Shown piece after piece: positions 1 to 9,918 of a stretch of DNA of 64,000 bases. The stretch is from NCBI GenBank assembly GCA_934047225.1, contig OW203989.1, forward strand, positions 18,699,977-18,763,976, given 5' to 3'. A program made the translations under genes and the position numbers. Every line of letters begins with the position of its first letter. Position 1 is the stretch's first letter. This stretch comes from Ypsolopha sequella (taxonomy: Eukaryota > Arthropoda > Insecta > Lepidoptera > Ypsolophidae). Under the pieces are notes generated by a model, which was given only the letters and a program-made list of their open reading frames with translations, was not told the DNA's origin and did no database searches.

Positions 1-279
1 AACGTGAGTCGATTTTCATTTTCTTAGATTGGTTTCTGTGCAGCTGGAATTAAAATCTATGCGTTTCCTTTGTTATGTACGTTCGTATAATCAATACAGG
101 TAAAAATAATAATTTTTTCAGGTTGATTGTACAGGTATTTGTTGGTATTTTTGGATCAAGTCTCGTGGTGTTTATGTCACCGTATAATGGCATAAACGAC
201 TTTTTCAAGTAAAGTAGCTTTTCGTGAAAAGCCGAATTATGGTGTAAAGGCCGCCCCATTATGCGATCATGCGAAATTA

Positions 280-375
280 TTCCGCTTTTCCGGAAAAACA
301 GCTATTTCACGAAAAAGCGAGATTAAAACAATTTGCGAGTGGAACGAAGTGTAGGGTGTTAGGTTCACATGTAAA
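280..375. repeat. Short dispersed repeat, copy 1
   Basis: Contains AGCTATTTCACGAAAAAGCG followed by a purine-rich stretch and TATGTAAATA/CATGTAAATA. The same order of blocks recurs at 60410-60530 near the other end of the window. A related piece (AAGTAGCTTTTCGTGAAAAG) sits at about 206-230. It is an unclassified repeat with no coding potential. Confidence 0.5.
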
Positions 376-1015
376 TAAATTTAGTTTTAACAGAAAATAA
401 TTTCGTAATTCGTCGTATTTACGCCCTAATTTGTTTTTTTACGAAAAACCAGTTTTCGCCATCGTACGACAAAGAGTGCGGTCATGAGATTACAATAAAC
501 TACTATTTTCCACACCAACGATTCGGTCATGACCCTCAACAGACGTCAAAAATCGTGAAAAATTTTGGCTGTCAAACGTGATTGTGCAGCTAACTTTAGG
601 CCACTGTAAACCACTATGGTATCTACTATGGTGGTTGGTGGTGGTTTGACATTTCAATAGTTGGTCACGATTATTTGGTTTATTCGTACATAACCGACTT
701 ACCAACGATACCTGAGCGTGTTTATTCTGTTAAACTTGATGACCACACTCGATATATACCTGACCGAGCGAGATATTATACTACCAATAAAGCTCGTACA
801 GATTTTTATAATAATAAATTGATTGTTCAATTTTGTGATAATACTAAAGACCCTGTGCCCTGAGTACAAAATGTATGAAATATAATGAAAATTAAGTTGG
901 TCAAGTATTATGCCACTTAATTTTGTGCCCTGTGCCCAAAGATCTCCTTTCGAACCAAATTTTCATGATGGTAGATCACTGGAAAGTAGCAAAAATAGTC
1001 AGTCAGCGAGTGCGA
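376..1015. other. No recognisable gene
   Basis: Non-coding, AT-rich sequence. Short open frames occur on both strands at 490-863 but have no recognisable domain and no family resemblance. I see no repeat hallmark here. Confidence 0.5.
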
Positions 1016-1027
1016 GTTTTAGTTATT

Positions 1028-1178
1028 ACGTCATACGTCCCAGCGGGTAGTGAGCCCTATCGCCGTAGTTCGTGTACAAATCTGGACCGAAGCACGCAGT
1101 GCAGATCGGACACGACCGTGCCCCTACAGGATTTGAACCCGCGACCTCTGGTTGAGACGTTCAAACCACTAGACTAAA
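1028..1178 (-). repeat. tRNA-derived SINE fragment
   Basis: The block GTGAGCCCTATCGCCGTA matches the core of the SINE copies at 6962-7305 and 16487-16835. On the minus strand the right end reads like a tRNA head, with a B-box-like GGTTCAAATCC. The middle is shorter than in the other copies, so this is a partial or recombined copy. Confidence 0.6.
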
Positions 1179-1547
1179 TAAACTAAATAAATAGACTAAA
1201 TAAACAATTAGGTTTTCCATATTTTCTAGGAATACAAATAAAGTATGAAGTAGTAAATGGCGAAAACCCTATTACCTTTTAACAGGGGCAATTATTGCTT
1301 GGCTCAGTTCACTATTTGTTTTGGACATAATAGTATGATACATTATGAAGTTTCGTATTTTGTGTGGAGGATCCCTATTACCCTTATATTGCCCTTTACC
1401 TAATTGGCGCACCATGGAAACCTATAGGGCACTAATTTCAGTAAATTTACAAATTAAAATCAGAATATTATTCAAGAAGTTATTATATACTGTGAAAACA
1501 TAGAGTTTAATAGATCGTGAGTGTCACGTTGAGTTGGACGTCTATAA

Positions 1548-1617
1548 TATACAACGTGTAACAGAAAGGTGTAACCATATTTGAAGAGGTTATTCAGTCA
1601 ATGGTATAGAACAACAT
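1548..1617. mobile_element. Fragment of palindromic MITE (ACGTGTAACAGAAAGGTG family)
   Basis: Begins TATACAACGTGTAACAGAAA and continues through the GTAACCATATTTGAAG block and TTCAGTCAATGGTATAGAACAAC. This matches the left arm of the complete copy at 63396-63674. Only one arm is present, and sequence similarity stops at about 1617. Confidence 0.8.
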
Positions 1618-1704
1618 TTACTAATGTTGATGTGAAGAATATGCTTCGGGTGGGCAGCATTCAGGAAGTTGCGTCACATATTTACGTCGCCAATACCGCA
1701 GTGC
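1618..1704 (+). pseudogene. Possible 5' piece of interrupted RTE LINE
   Basis: If the TTAA-flanked element at 1705-3139 is removed and one TTAA is kept, the codons before it read ...AVLKA and continue in frame into KVYNQCVLPVMT. The latter is the conserved RTE stretch just upstream of the YGxETW motif. The continuity of frame supports this piece as the upstream part of the same reverse transcriptase. Its own residues are too diverged to be sure. Confidence 0.4.
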
Positions 1705-3139
1705 TTAAGGCCCTTACTATTGCCAAATGGGTACTTTCTAAAGCCTACTCCTCGTTTATGGCCAAACCTTAGAATAATAACGCCTAGAATGATAGTTCCC
1801 TTCAACCGATCTCTCCAAAGTGAGGCAAAAAGATGATTAATGTGGGCGTAAGCATCATGTAGCTACGTTTGCTGACACGCACACAAGTGCATAAACAATG
1901 TTGCTAGTGGAGTACGCATTTTCCCTAAAGTAGGGAAATTGGAACTGTTACTTAACGACTCGGAATTATTATTTCTTGGTATACATTACACAGCGTAGTT
2001 TATTATAGTGTTGAAATCAGTATACATTATATGCCCATATAAGCACGAGTTAATATATAACGGTATTTTATTTACATTATTTAACATATATTATATAGAA
2101 TCACAAAACAGTGACTAGAAGGAGTAGTCTGATACGATAGTGATGTATGTATGAAATTTCAAGTGTCTAATACTGAGCGGGAATCTTCGGAACTATGGAG
2201 CAATTCTATAAACTTAAAATGTGGCAGGTGGGGTGAATAAAAAACCATAATGAGTAACTACGTTTTTCTTATATTTGAAAAAAATAAAACGAGCTTTGTC
2301 GCGTAGTGAAATGATGAACCTTGGTCCTAACCACTTACCGAAAGTGACCTTGTATATTAGTACTAATTTGGGGAATATATTTTTTTCTTTTACTGGCAAC
2401 ATTTTAATACAATGGCGTCTACCAAGATTACGTACGATTATTTCTGTTTAAGTTTATGTTTCACGTTAAGTTATAATGTGAATTGCAGTACTGAGAGGTG
2501 GAATGTGATGTTACAGTGTTTATTATGTTTTTCCGTTGTATTGTGACACCCATTGACCGCACAAACCATCATTTTCAATTTAATTTCCGAGAGTTGTTAG
2601 TACTAAAGGCTGACCTTGAGAACTGACCAGGCCGGCCGGTGAACCAGGCCTATATGGCCTGGTTTTACTCGCTTCACTTATTGTGCGCGGACTTGGTTTC
2701 TAGGCGTTATTATTCTAAGGGCCAAACCAAAAATAATGAAAAAATGTATTATGAATAATCAACTCTTAGACAACATATGCAACATTTTTCTTTTTCATAC
2801 CACCAAAACTTCTACATGATTTTTTTTTTTTACTGAATGGTGTTTTTTGACATCAAATTCCCTACTGCTCCTGAATGGCCTGGCCGATTGAATTCATTTA
2901 TGCTTTTATAAATAGATAAACTTTATAGCTATAAATATAAGATAAGGTTATTCAATCGAGTAATCACGTCCAAGTGAAAAGTATAATTTTCTCCTATTTC
3001 GCCCTATCAAGGACGCAGCGAGCGTCGTAACAGCTACTATGCATTGCGCGCTGATATGAACGTTATTTCGATGTCGTTTCCGTTGATATTTGTAGTGACA
3101 AATATCGAGCTGCTAATTTGGCGATGGTAATCGCCTTAA
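1705..3139 (+). mobile_element. TTAA-flanked piggyBac-type MITE, copy A, split by an inner insertion
   Basis: Starts TTAAGGCCCTTACTATTGCC and ends GGCGATGGTAATCGCCTTAA, giving imperfect inverted ends flanked by TTAA at 1705-1708 and 3136-3139. TTAA is the target site typical of piggyBac-superfamily elements. Removing the inner element (1767-2720) and one 6-bp duplication leaves 475 bp, the same length as copy C at 40702-41176. There is no coding capacity, so it would need a transposase supplied in trans. It sits inside an RTE remnant. Confidence 0.85.
1767..2720. mobile_element. 954-bp TIR element nested in the MITE
   Basis: Perfect 23-bp terminal inverted repeats, beginning CCTTAGAATAATAACGCC at 1767 and ending with its complement at 2720. 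The flanks carry GCCAAA on both sides (1761-1766 and 2721-2726), a 6-bp target duplication. If the outermost CC/GG are counted as target, an 8-bp duplication (GCCAAACC) is equally possible, which would fit hAT-like elements. The inside is AT-rich apart from a short GC-rich palindromic stretch (GGCCGGCCGG, AGGCCTATATGGCCT) near 2630-2660. No transposase is recognisable. A 62-codon minus-strand frame at 2214-2402 has no known relatives that I recognise. Confidence 0.85.
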
Positions 3140-3590
3140 AGGCTAAAGTATATAACCAGTGCGTCCTTCCAGTGATGACGTAGGGTGCTAAGACGTGGTC
3201 TCTTACCATCTTAAATCCGCCGATTTAAGGTCGCTCAACGAGCTATGGAGCGGGCTATGCTTGGGAAATCTTTGATGGATAAAATCCGAAACGACGATAT
3301 CCGTCAGAGATCGAAGGTGAACGATATAGCCTGCCGAATCAGTAAGTTGAAGTGGCAGTGGACTGACCATATTTGTCGCCGACGTGATAACCGTTGGGGC
3401 CGTAAGGCATTGGAATGGAGACGACCACGTACAGCAAAGCGCAGCGTAGGCCGCCCTCGTGCCCGCTGGACTGACGATCTGAATGACGTTGCGGGTGGCG
3501 GCTGGTTGAGGATGACTGTGGACCGCCAATAGTGGCGTTATATTGGGGAGGCCTATGTCCAGCAGTGGACGAATACGGGCTGATGGATGA
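3136..3590 (+). pseudogene. RTE-type LINE reverse transcriptase, C-terminal end (broken)
   Basis: Encodes the end of an RTE-clade polyprotein: KVYNQCVLPVMT, a stop in place of Tyr, then GAKTWSLT. After a frame change comes ERAMLG, the basic RRDNRWGRKALEWRRPRTAK stretch and RPRARWTDDL. The tail is EAYVQQWTNTG followed by GATGGATGA, the usual RTE 3' end. The in-frame stop and the frame change show it is dead. Related 3' ends lie at 12106-12347, 12720-12920 and 48150-48340 on the minus strand. The upstream border is formed by the TTAA MITE. Confidence 0.85.
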
Positions 3591-4774
3591 ATAAGTCATG
3601 CTATTTATACAAAATAAAAAGCCACAAAAGTAACTTAATTTTAAAAACTGCAATTTTGACCTGTTCCAAAGGAAACGACCACAATATTAAACAATTTTCT
3701 TAGGAAAAATAGTATCATTTTAGTGATTTTTTCTTTTTCTAATTATCCTCTTCCTTAAATACGAGGGGCAAAAATCCATCTAATAATGAATTGAAATTTT
3801 ATGATATGCCACTAACATTTTCATGTTTTTTTTTAACTTAACCCCCTTGCGGCAGTTGAAAACATTTAAGGACATTATTTTTGTATTTAAATCGTTATTC
3901 TGTTTACTTTTAGCCGATTTTCCACACTCCACACAAATGAAAACAAAAAAAATGCAAAATGAACTCCACCCTAGTCTATAACTGCATGTAAAACAAGTTT
4001 GTGTTGAACTATTAGTATGTACATACATACAGTATGTATGGAACTATCAGAGCACGCATTATTTTTTCTCATCGTCAGGGAAATCTTGGTGTAATGCTTG
4101 TCTTAGCAATTTCGCTCTCATTTTAATCCTTTATTAGCATAACTTGTATGATATAAATTGTATCTAATTCCACTCACGCCGACTGTATGTCGAAATATAT
4201 CTGGAAATTATTATTTTAATAAGTGTTTTTATATAAATATATAATATAAACTGAACAAAAAAAACAAATAAGTTATCTTTAATATTTAATTTTTGAATAG
4301 AATTATACGAGTATATTAGCATACAAAACATATTAGCATATATTTCTACCGTTGCGTTCTATTGTTTTATGTATCACATACGTAAATAAATATATAGTGA
4401 GCCTTTTTCAAGCTTTTTTGTATTTATTACGGGAAAGTATGGCGGAATGACGACTGACGATGACTGATGACGGTTCCGTAACTTGGCAGTTTGGGAACAT
4501 AGACTATTTATAAAATAATATAGAATATGGTTGACAAATTTTGCTTAAATCTGTGCGTTTGTTCATAATTTGGCAGAAACATATAACATTGTTTTTTGGG
4601 ACAGCAACCGTCTTAACTTTTTGCTGTTTTATACAAACCTTGGACAAAATACTTGCTTATCCGTCCAATATACAAACTAATGGTTTATTCGTTGTAGCCT
4701 TAACTGTTTCTGCCAAACCAGACGAAGGGTTCCTTTTAAATCTTACTCCAAATAGCAAAAAAACTAATAGTGAA
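3591..4774. other. AT-rich stretch, nothing recognised
   Basis: Long A/T runs, no domain-bearing frame and no clear terminal repeats. A 91-codon frame at 4541-4816 runs into the SINE-like repeat and is not supported as a gene. Confidence 0.5.
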
Positions 4775-5262
4775 AATTTTCAAATATTTGTTTACTTGAA
4801 ATATGTCTCTAGTTGATCTTTTCTAGTTTGTCATCCACTCTAAAACATTTAGAGTATCCTAACCTAAGCGATGGACTATAAAAACTATAAAAACATATAA
4901 TCTCGATTTCTTAACTGTCCGCCCAAAGCAACACGTATTGTCGCGAAGACAGCGCCATCTGTTCCTTAGAACAAGGCGTAAATTGCACATAACGACCCCG
5001 TCAGCGTTCAGTATGTGCATTACAGGCAGGTATATCAAGTAGTTCCAAAAATTCGGTGACAAGTATTGTAGAAAAATTCGTTCCATGTAAAAAAAACTCG
5101 GTGGCGAATTCAGTAGCTTGCCTGTCATATAAGCAAGAGGTCATAGGTTTGAATTCTGGCCCAAGGAGATTTTTCAAATATTTGTTTACTTGAAATTTGT
5201 TTCTAGTTGATATTTTCTAGTTTGTAATGCACTCTAAAATATTTAGACTATCCTAAGCGATA
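4775..5262 (+). repeat. tRNA-like SINE copy with duplicated tail
   Basis: Contains a degenerate tRNA-like segment at about 5103-5170 (GCCTGTCATATAAGCAAGAGG followed by a B-box-like GGTTTGAATTC), parallel to the better one at 22053-22122. Both are preceded by GCGTTCAGTATGTGCATTAC and followed by the same body, TCAAATATTTGTTTACTTG to CTAGTTTGTAATGCACTC. Here the body also occurs upstream at 4786-4855, so the tail is present twice in direct order. It is not a working tRNA because the stems are poorly paired. Confidence 0.7.
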
Positions 5263-6140
5263 GCTGTCGCTATAAAAACATATAACTATTTTATATCTTA
5301 TATCTTTCACTATAGGGGCTAATGTAGTACTGCAAGGGTATAGCTCGATGTGATCTCCACTGTACCACGGAGTTATCTCGGTTTACTGGATTAGAAGTTA
5401 CCAAGCATAAGTTAAGATTAGTCTTACCAATATTCTCCCGTAGTTCCGTAATAAATTCCGAAGGTAGTTGCTTCCTGTATCCGAGTAATTGCTTGATAAA
5501 ACTTACGTAAGAATATATTAAAAAACAAGGAGGTATGGTACATGGCAATCTAATTGATATTAAATAAATTTGTTTAAGGTCTTGTAAAGAAGTCATAAAA
5601 CTCACCTTGATGCGTCTTAGTAAAATTGGTATTTATAGAAATATAGTCTAAACCTAACAATATTTGTTTGGTAGAGATCTCAGAACTTTGTCCAGATATT
5701 TTTTGGTTCGCTGATCCAAAGGACAGTTTTTTGTCTTTTTATTGTAGTTTTAGTTAAATATTTATATCTATAAACTAAACATAAACTTTGGTGTTTTCCA
5801 TAAAAATTTAGAAAATATATGTGCAGAGATACAACAGATCTCGGAAAAAATATGAGAAAAGTTCATATCAGGTATCAAATCTAATTATAACAACAGATAA
5901 ATCAATCAATACATATAATAAAACCAAAAGAACCCTTTGTGTCTGTACATTGAAGAAAAGTAATAAAGATAGAAAGGGGTGATTGTTAGAATTATTTTCT
6001 GTCTGTATCTCTGTTTGTTCACTCACATCTCCGAAACTACTCAACTGCTTGGATGTATTTTTTTTTATTCTCATGATCTTGATCTTATCATGATGATGAT
6101 TTTTTCAATATCGTGACCAGGGGTACTAGCATGAATTTGG
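5263..6140. other. No recognisable gene
   Basis: AT-rich sequence. The block ATATCTTATATCTTTCACTATAGG at 5290-5313 recurs with small changes at 45313-45338, which suggests an old dispersed repeat. The open frames here carry no recognisable domain. Confidence 0.45.
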
Positions 6141-6144
6141 TATT

Positions 6145-6240
6145 GACTCGACATCGATTCGATAAATAAAAACGTAACTCTTATTTCATTGAAATAAGAG
6201 TTATCTTATTTCATTGAAATAAGAGTTATCGTTTAGAATT
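6145..6240. repeat. Dispersed repeat with tandem 27-bp palindromes
   Basis: ACATCGATTCGATAAATAAA is followed by two tandem copies of a unit in which CTCTTATTTCA pairs with TGAAATAAGAG. Related single-unit copies are at 14150-14235 and 26110-26195. The tandem doubling is specific to this copy. Confidence 0.7.
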
Positions 6241-6689
6241 TATCTATTCTATCTGTCCAATTTATCTAACCGACGCGTATGTGCTCACATAGCAGGATCT
6301 GATGATAGGACTGTAAGGTGGATACGGGATCTCATCAACGGACAACAGCAGACTCTTGGAGTTTGGGCTTATTTGATTGGTCTTGATTAGGTAAAACATG
6401 GGGACCAGGGTCTGATGATGAGACTAGAAGGTAGATACGGGATCACATCAATGGGATCACATTAAATACGTAAACTAATTATTATTTATTACCTATTTAA
6501 CTTTAAAAGTAAAAACTCATTGGGCACATACTACTATAATACTTTACACACTAACATTTGAATCTGTTAGTTCAGTCAGTAATTGTGCGACTTTAGTTTA
6601 TAAAGTTCTTCGCAGCGCCGCGCAAGCCGGGAAAATTTTAAAAGATATGAGTTATTTGTTCGTATTGTACTGAAGCTAACACTAACGTT

Positions 6690-6880
6690 TTTATATTTTT
6701 TGTCTGTCTGTCTGCGTAAGTATGTATGTATATTCCGTTTTAACTCGAAAACCACCCAACGGATTTGGATTATCATCACAACGAACCTGGTCAAGAATGG
6801 ATTTTAGGAAATTCACACGGGATCAGGAGGAATGGGATCAACACGAGCAACGCCGTGGAGCGTCCGCTAGTTAAGCACAA
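6690..6880 (+). mobile_element. Degraded Helitron-like 3' segment
   Basis: Contains GTCTGTCTGTCTGCG, GTATGTATGTATATTCC, AACTCGAAAACCACCCAAC and ends GCGTCCGCTAGTT. The order resembles the segments ending in CTAGT at 24224-24409 and 62160-62393. The 3' hairpin is eroded, so the call rests mainly on the shared body. Confidence 0.5.
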
Positions 6881-6961
6881 TTACAAACAAAGGACATATT
6901 ATTATGTATCGACGGAACGCATTCGTGATTTGCAATGTTCGCTTGACGAATAAAAAAAAAA

Positions 6962-7305
6962 ATTATATGTATATAAATATATCGTCACAACATGAATCTG
7001 AGGGGGTGTCAGAGGTATTCCGAATGTGAACTGTGAAATGCAAGTCACAGTCCACACTCGGTACACCCGCGGTTTACCGACGATTGTTACGTCCCAACGT
7101 GATGGGTGGTGAGCCCTATCGCCGTACTTCAAATACACGCTTTTCCTTACCATGTTTTCCTTCACCGTTCAGCACGTGGTAAGTTAGAACAAATATTATA
7201 CTCATCAATTCCGAAAAACTCATTGGTGCATGCCCGACCGCGGATCGAACCTGGATATCAAGATTGAGACGTCAGCGTTCTACCCCTGAGTTACCGCCGT
7301 ACTTT
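6962..7305 (-). repeat. tRNA-derived SINE, near full-length
   Basis: On the minus strand it begins with a tRNA-like head containing an A-box-like TAACTCAGGGGTAGAACGC and a B-box GGTTCGATCC. It then passes through a body with GGTGAGCCCTATCGCCGTA and ACGTCCCAACGTGATGGGTG, and ends in TGACGATATATTTATATACA. A pol III internal promoter is therefore visible. The second good copy is at 16487-16835. Confidence 0.85.
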
Positions 7306-7840
7306 AAAAAAGAAAGGAAAAATTACCAAACATTTCTTTGGTGGCACTAAAATATCGTAAAAAGTAATAGAGAGGGTGTGAAAATGAGTAGTTAATTCAA
7401 ACGATGGAGACACCGCACCGTGGACAAAAATGGACCCTTCTCAGGGCTTGGCAGGCTATTCCTGATATTCCCAAAACAAAGAAGCTTTTTGTTTCAGATC
7501 ATCTAATTTATTAGATGTGATTTCTTTACCCTGGTGCACAACTGCTTATTTAACTATTGTATATGTATATCTTGTGCATACTAGTACTGTTTTATTTTTT
7601 TCTTTTCTTAACGTTTGGTGTTTACCTTCTAGTATGTACAGAATATGTTCTGTCCGTTTGTTCATAATTTTTTAATTTGATCAAAAATGTGTACGATGCC
7701 GATTGATGATGACGTTTTAACCATACTTTTAAAGGGTAAAAAACATAATTTTGCTAAGTGCGAGTTGGACTCGCGCACAAAGGGTTCCATATTGATTTAT
7801 ATCAATATGATTGCGATTGTCGGCACTTGGTGAAACTTGA

Positions 7841-8078
7841 AACACATCTTGAATTAAAAACACTTGTTCTTATAGTTTCACTTTATTTATGTTAACTCCC
7901 AACCGGTTTTACTTACCGATATTATCATTGTTTACGTTGCTCAGAGCTAGTGCCTGGAGTCAGTGAAATATTTTAATTAACATCTTCCCTTGAAAATGGA
8001 GTAAAATCCGAAACCGGTTGGGAGTAAACATAAATAAAGTTAAACTATGAGTACAAGTGTTTTTAATTCAAGATGTGT
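7841..8078. mobile_element. Foldback element with ~72-bp arms
   Basis: The left arm (7841-7912) and right arm (8006-8078) are inverted copies that differ at only a few bases. They run from ACATCTTGAATTAAAAACAC to CCCAACCGGTTTT. A roughly 90-bp spacer lies between them. TTCCATATTGAT flanks both sides in direct order (about 7786 and 8079), which may be part of the element or of its target. Confidence 0.8.
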
Positions 8079-8134
8079 TCCATATTGATGTCATAACAAC
8101 ATTAAGGCGACATAAACAAAATGAAAATGGGGGC

Positions 8135-8955
8135 ACCTGACAAACAATCAGTCCAACTATGGAATTCTCTTCCACATAGTATTCACGACTGTCTTACTAT
8201 CGGTTCCTTTAAGAAAAAGCTTAAAGAACACTACCTCTCACAATCTGAATAGGTAAATATAATATATATAATTATGTTTATGTAGTTTATTACACACTTT
8301 GAATATTTATAATATTTTATAAATTGTATTTATAGTAAGTCACCCATCCATCCGCCTAGTTCGTCCACTGCTGAACATAAGCCTTTCCAGGACTTTGCCA
8401 CTCCCGGCGGTCATCCTGGAAGAAATGCCCATACTCACACACGCTGGGCAGGCGGGTTGGTGAGCGCGGTGCCGGAACCCTCGCACCAGTGACGCCACTG
8501 CCCGTCACCAGTCTGTTCCATATAAGACCCGGCAATTAGGGATGGATTAGCCAATAGCCATCCATCGGTCCCAGACATGGTGGGCCTCCTGGTTTTTTGC
8601 CTGTGAGCTGTCCTCTTACTCTCCCCCGAGTTACTTCGAAGGGGTCTCCAAGTATGATGGTGGTACCTCCACAGTCGAGGGTGGTATGGTATCTGCTCTA
8701 CCACCTCGTTATAGTAAGTATTGATGTAAATTTATATTTTGTTATTAAATTTGTATAATTAGTTGTATATTCTTCTTCTCCGTGTACACGTGTATGATTA
8801 CTTCGTTTATGTTACTTTTTCCTATTGTGATGGTTTTGCTGTAAGAAATCTCTGTTTAGAGATAAGCTCGCCGATGTGCATCTTTTTTCACTGTAATTTT
8901 GTTTATGTTTATATTTCCGTGTTTGTACAATAAAGAATAAAAAATAAAGAATTCG
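8135..8955 (+). pseudogene. LINE 3' end (CR1/jockey-like C-terminus and 3' UTR)
   Basis: Encodes QLWNSLPHSIHDCLTIGSFK then KKLKEHYLSQSE and a stop at about 8252. This is the typical last segment of insect non-LTR reverse transcriptases (WNSLPxxI...FKxxLK). The 3' UTR runs to TGTACAATAAAGAATAAAAA at about 8925-8950. It is severely 5'-truncated. A separate element, 8341-8708, has inserted into the 3' UTR. Confidence 0.75.
8341..8708 (-). mobile_element. RTE-tailed non-autonomous retroelement with 11-bp target duplication
   Basis: TTATAGTAAGT occurs immediately on both sides (8330-8340 and 8709-8719), a target-site duplication. On the minus strand the 3' end is an RTE tail, CAGCAGTGGACGAACTAGG then GGATGGATGG, preceded by residues like EWQSPGKAYVQQWTN. 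The rest is a different body that includes GGCGGGTTGGTGAGCGCG and is not RTE coding sequence. It is best read as a SINE-like element that borrows the RTE 3' end for mobilisation. Confidence 0.8.
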
Positions 8956-9544
8956 CGGCTCCCACAGAACTTTACGTATGAAATAACGCCGTTTTGACCG
9001 TGTCTGTTACATAAATAGATGTAATACTAGTTTTGCTAGAGAACACTATGAAATCTAACCTTTTTCTTTAAATACGTATAAATCGAACTTAAAATATATT
9101 CTTCAATCTATTATACTTGTAAAATGACCCCATTTAGATGGTAAATAAAGGAAACGAGGAAACCGAAGCTCTGTTAAAAATAATATCGTCAATAAAATTA
9201 AATGATTCTTGCATTCTGCCTCACCTAACGACTATATTCAAAATTATCATACACACTAAGTCACCCTTACGCTTATCACTCACACTCACCCTTATCATAC
9301 ATACACTTATATACACAGCCATTTAGTAGTAATTACATATATTTAAATTTTTTCAATATGTTTTTCTTTCGTTCCAACAGTGTCTCTGTTGGAACTTGGT
9401 GTTATTTGTTGAACAAAATAAATTGTAAAGAGCTTCCGGGAAGAAGCGCGGCATCCCAAAATCTCAGGTTACCTTTAACTCAAACCAGGGTCTCATTGTA
9501 TCTTGGTTAATGTAAATGGTTTAATAAATAAAACTTTTTTTTGC

Positions 9545-9918
9545 TGAGTACGGAACCCTAATATATTAACCGCTATATTTTTCTTGTAATCTTTACGTAA
9601 TCAAATTACCTATTTTTTGTATTATATTTATTATGATTTATTTCATATTTTTCGGATCTATTTTTTCTGTCCTGTTGTTTCGTAAAAATTTTACTTTTTT
9701 TAAGGATTTTTAAAATTTTCGTTTTTGCCGTGATAAACCATGAAATTGTTACACGTAATGTGTTAAAGCTAGGTAGAACTGCAAGAACTGAGCTGAAGCT
9801 GTCGACCTTTGTGACAGACAGACGGATAGACGGACGGAAGTAAAGACGGACGGACAGACAGCGGAAGCTTAGTAATAGGCTCTCGTTTGGCACCCTTCGG
9901 GTACGGAACCCTAAAAAT
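9545..9918 (+). repeat. GGGTTCCGTA-family repeat, copy 1
   Basis: Bounded by TACGGAACCCTAA at about 9549 and 9903. It contains CATATTTTTCGG, an imperfect run of GACGGACAGACAG-type repeats and TTTGGCACCCTTCGGGTACG. Related sequences appear at 12968-13800, 17258-17960, 38765-39450, 44955-45720 and about 50290-50330. It has no coding capacity. Confidence 0.6.

Noticed and set aside
8435..8704. 89-codon minus-strand ORF as a gene
   Set aside because: It lies entirely inside the RTE-tailed element bounded by the TTATAGTAAGT duplication and does not match a protein family.
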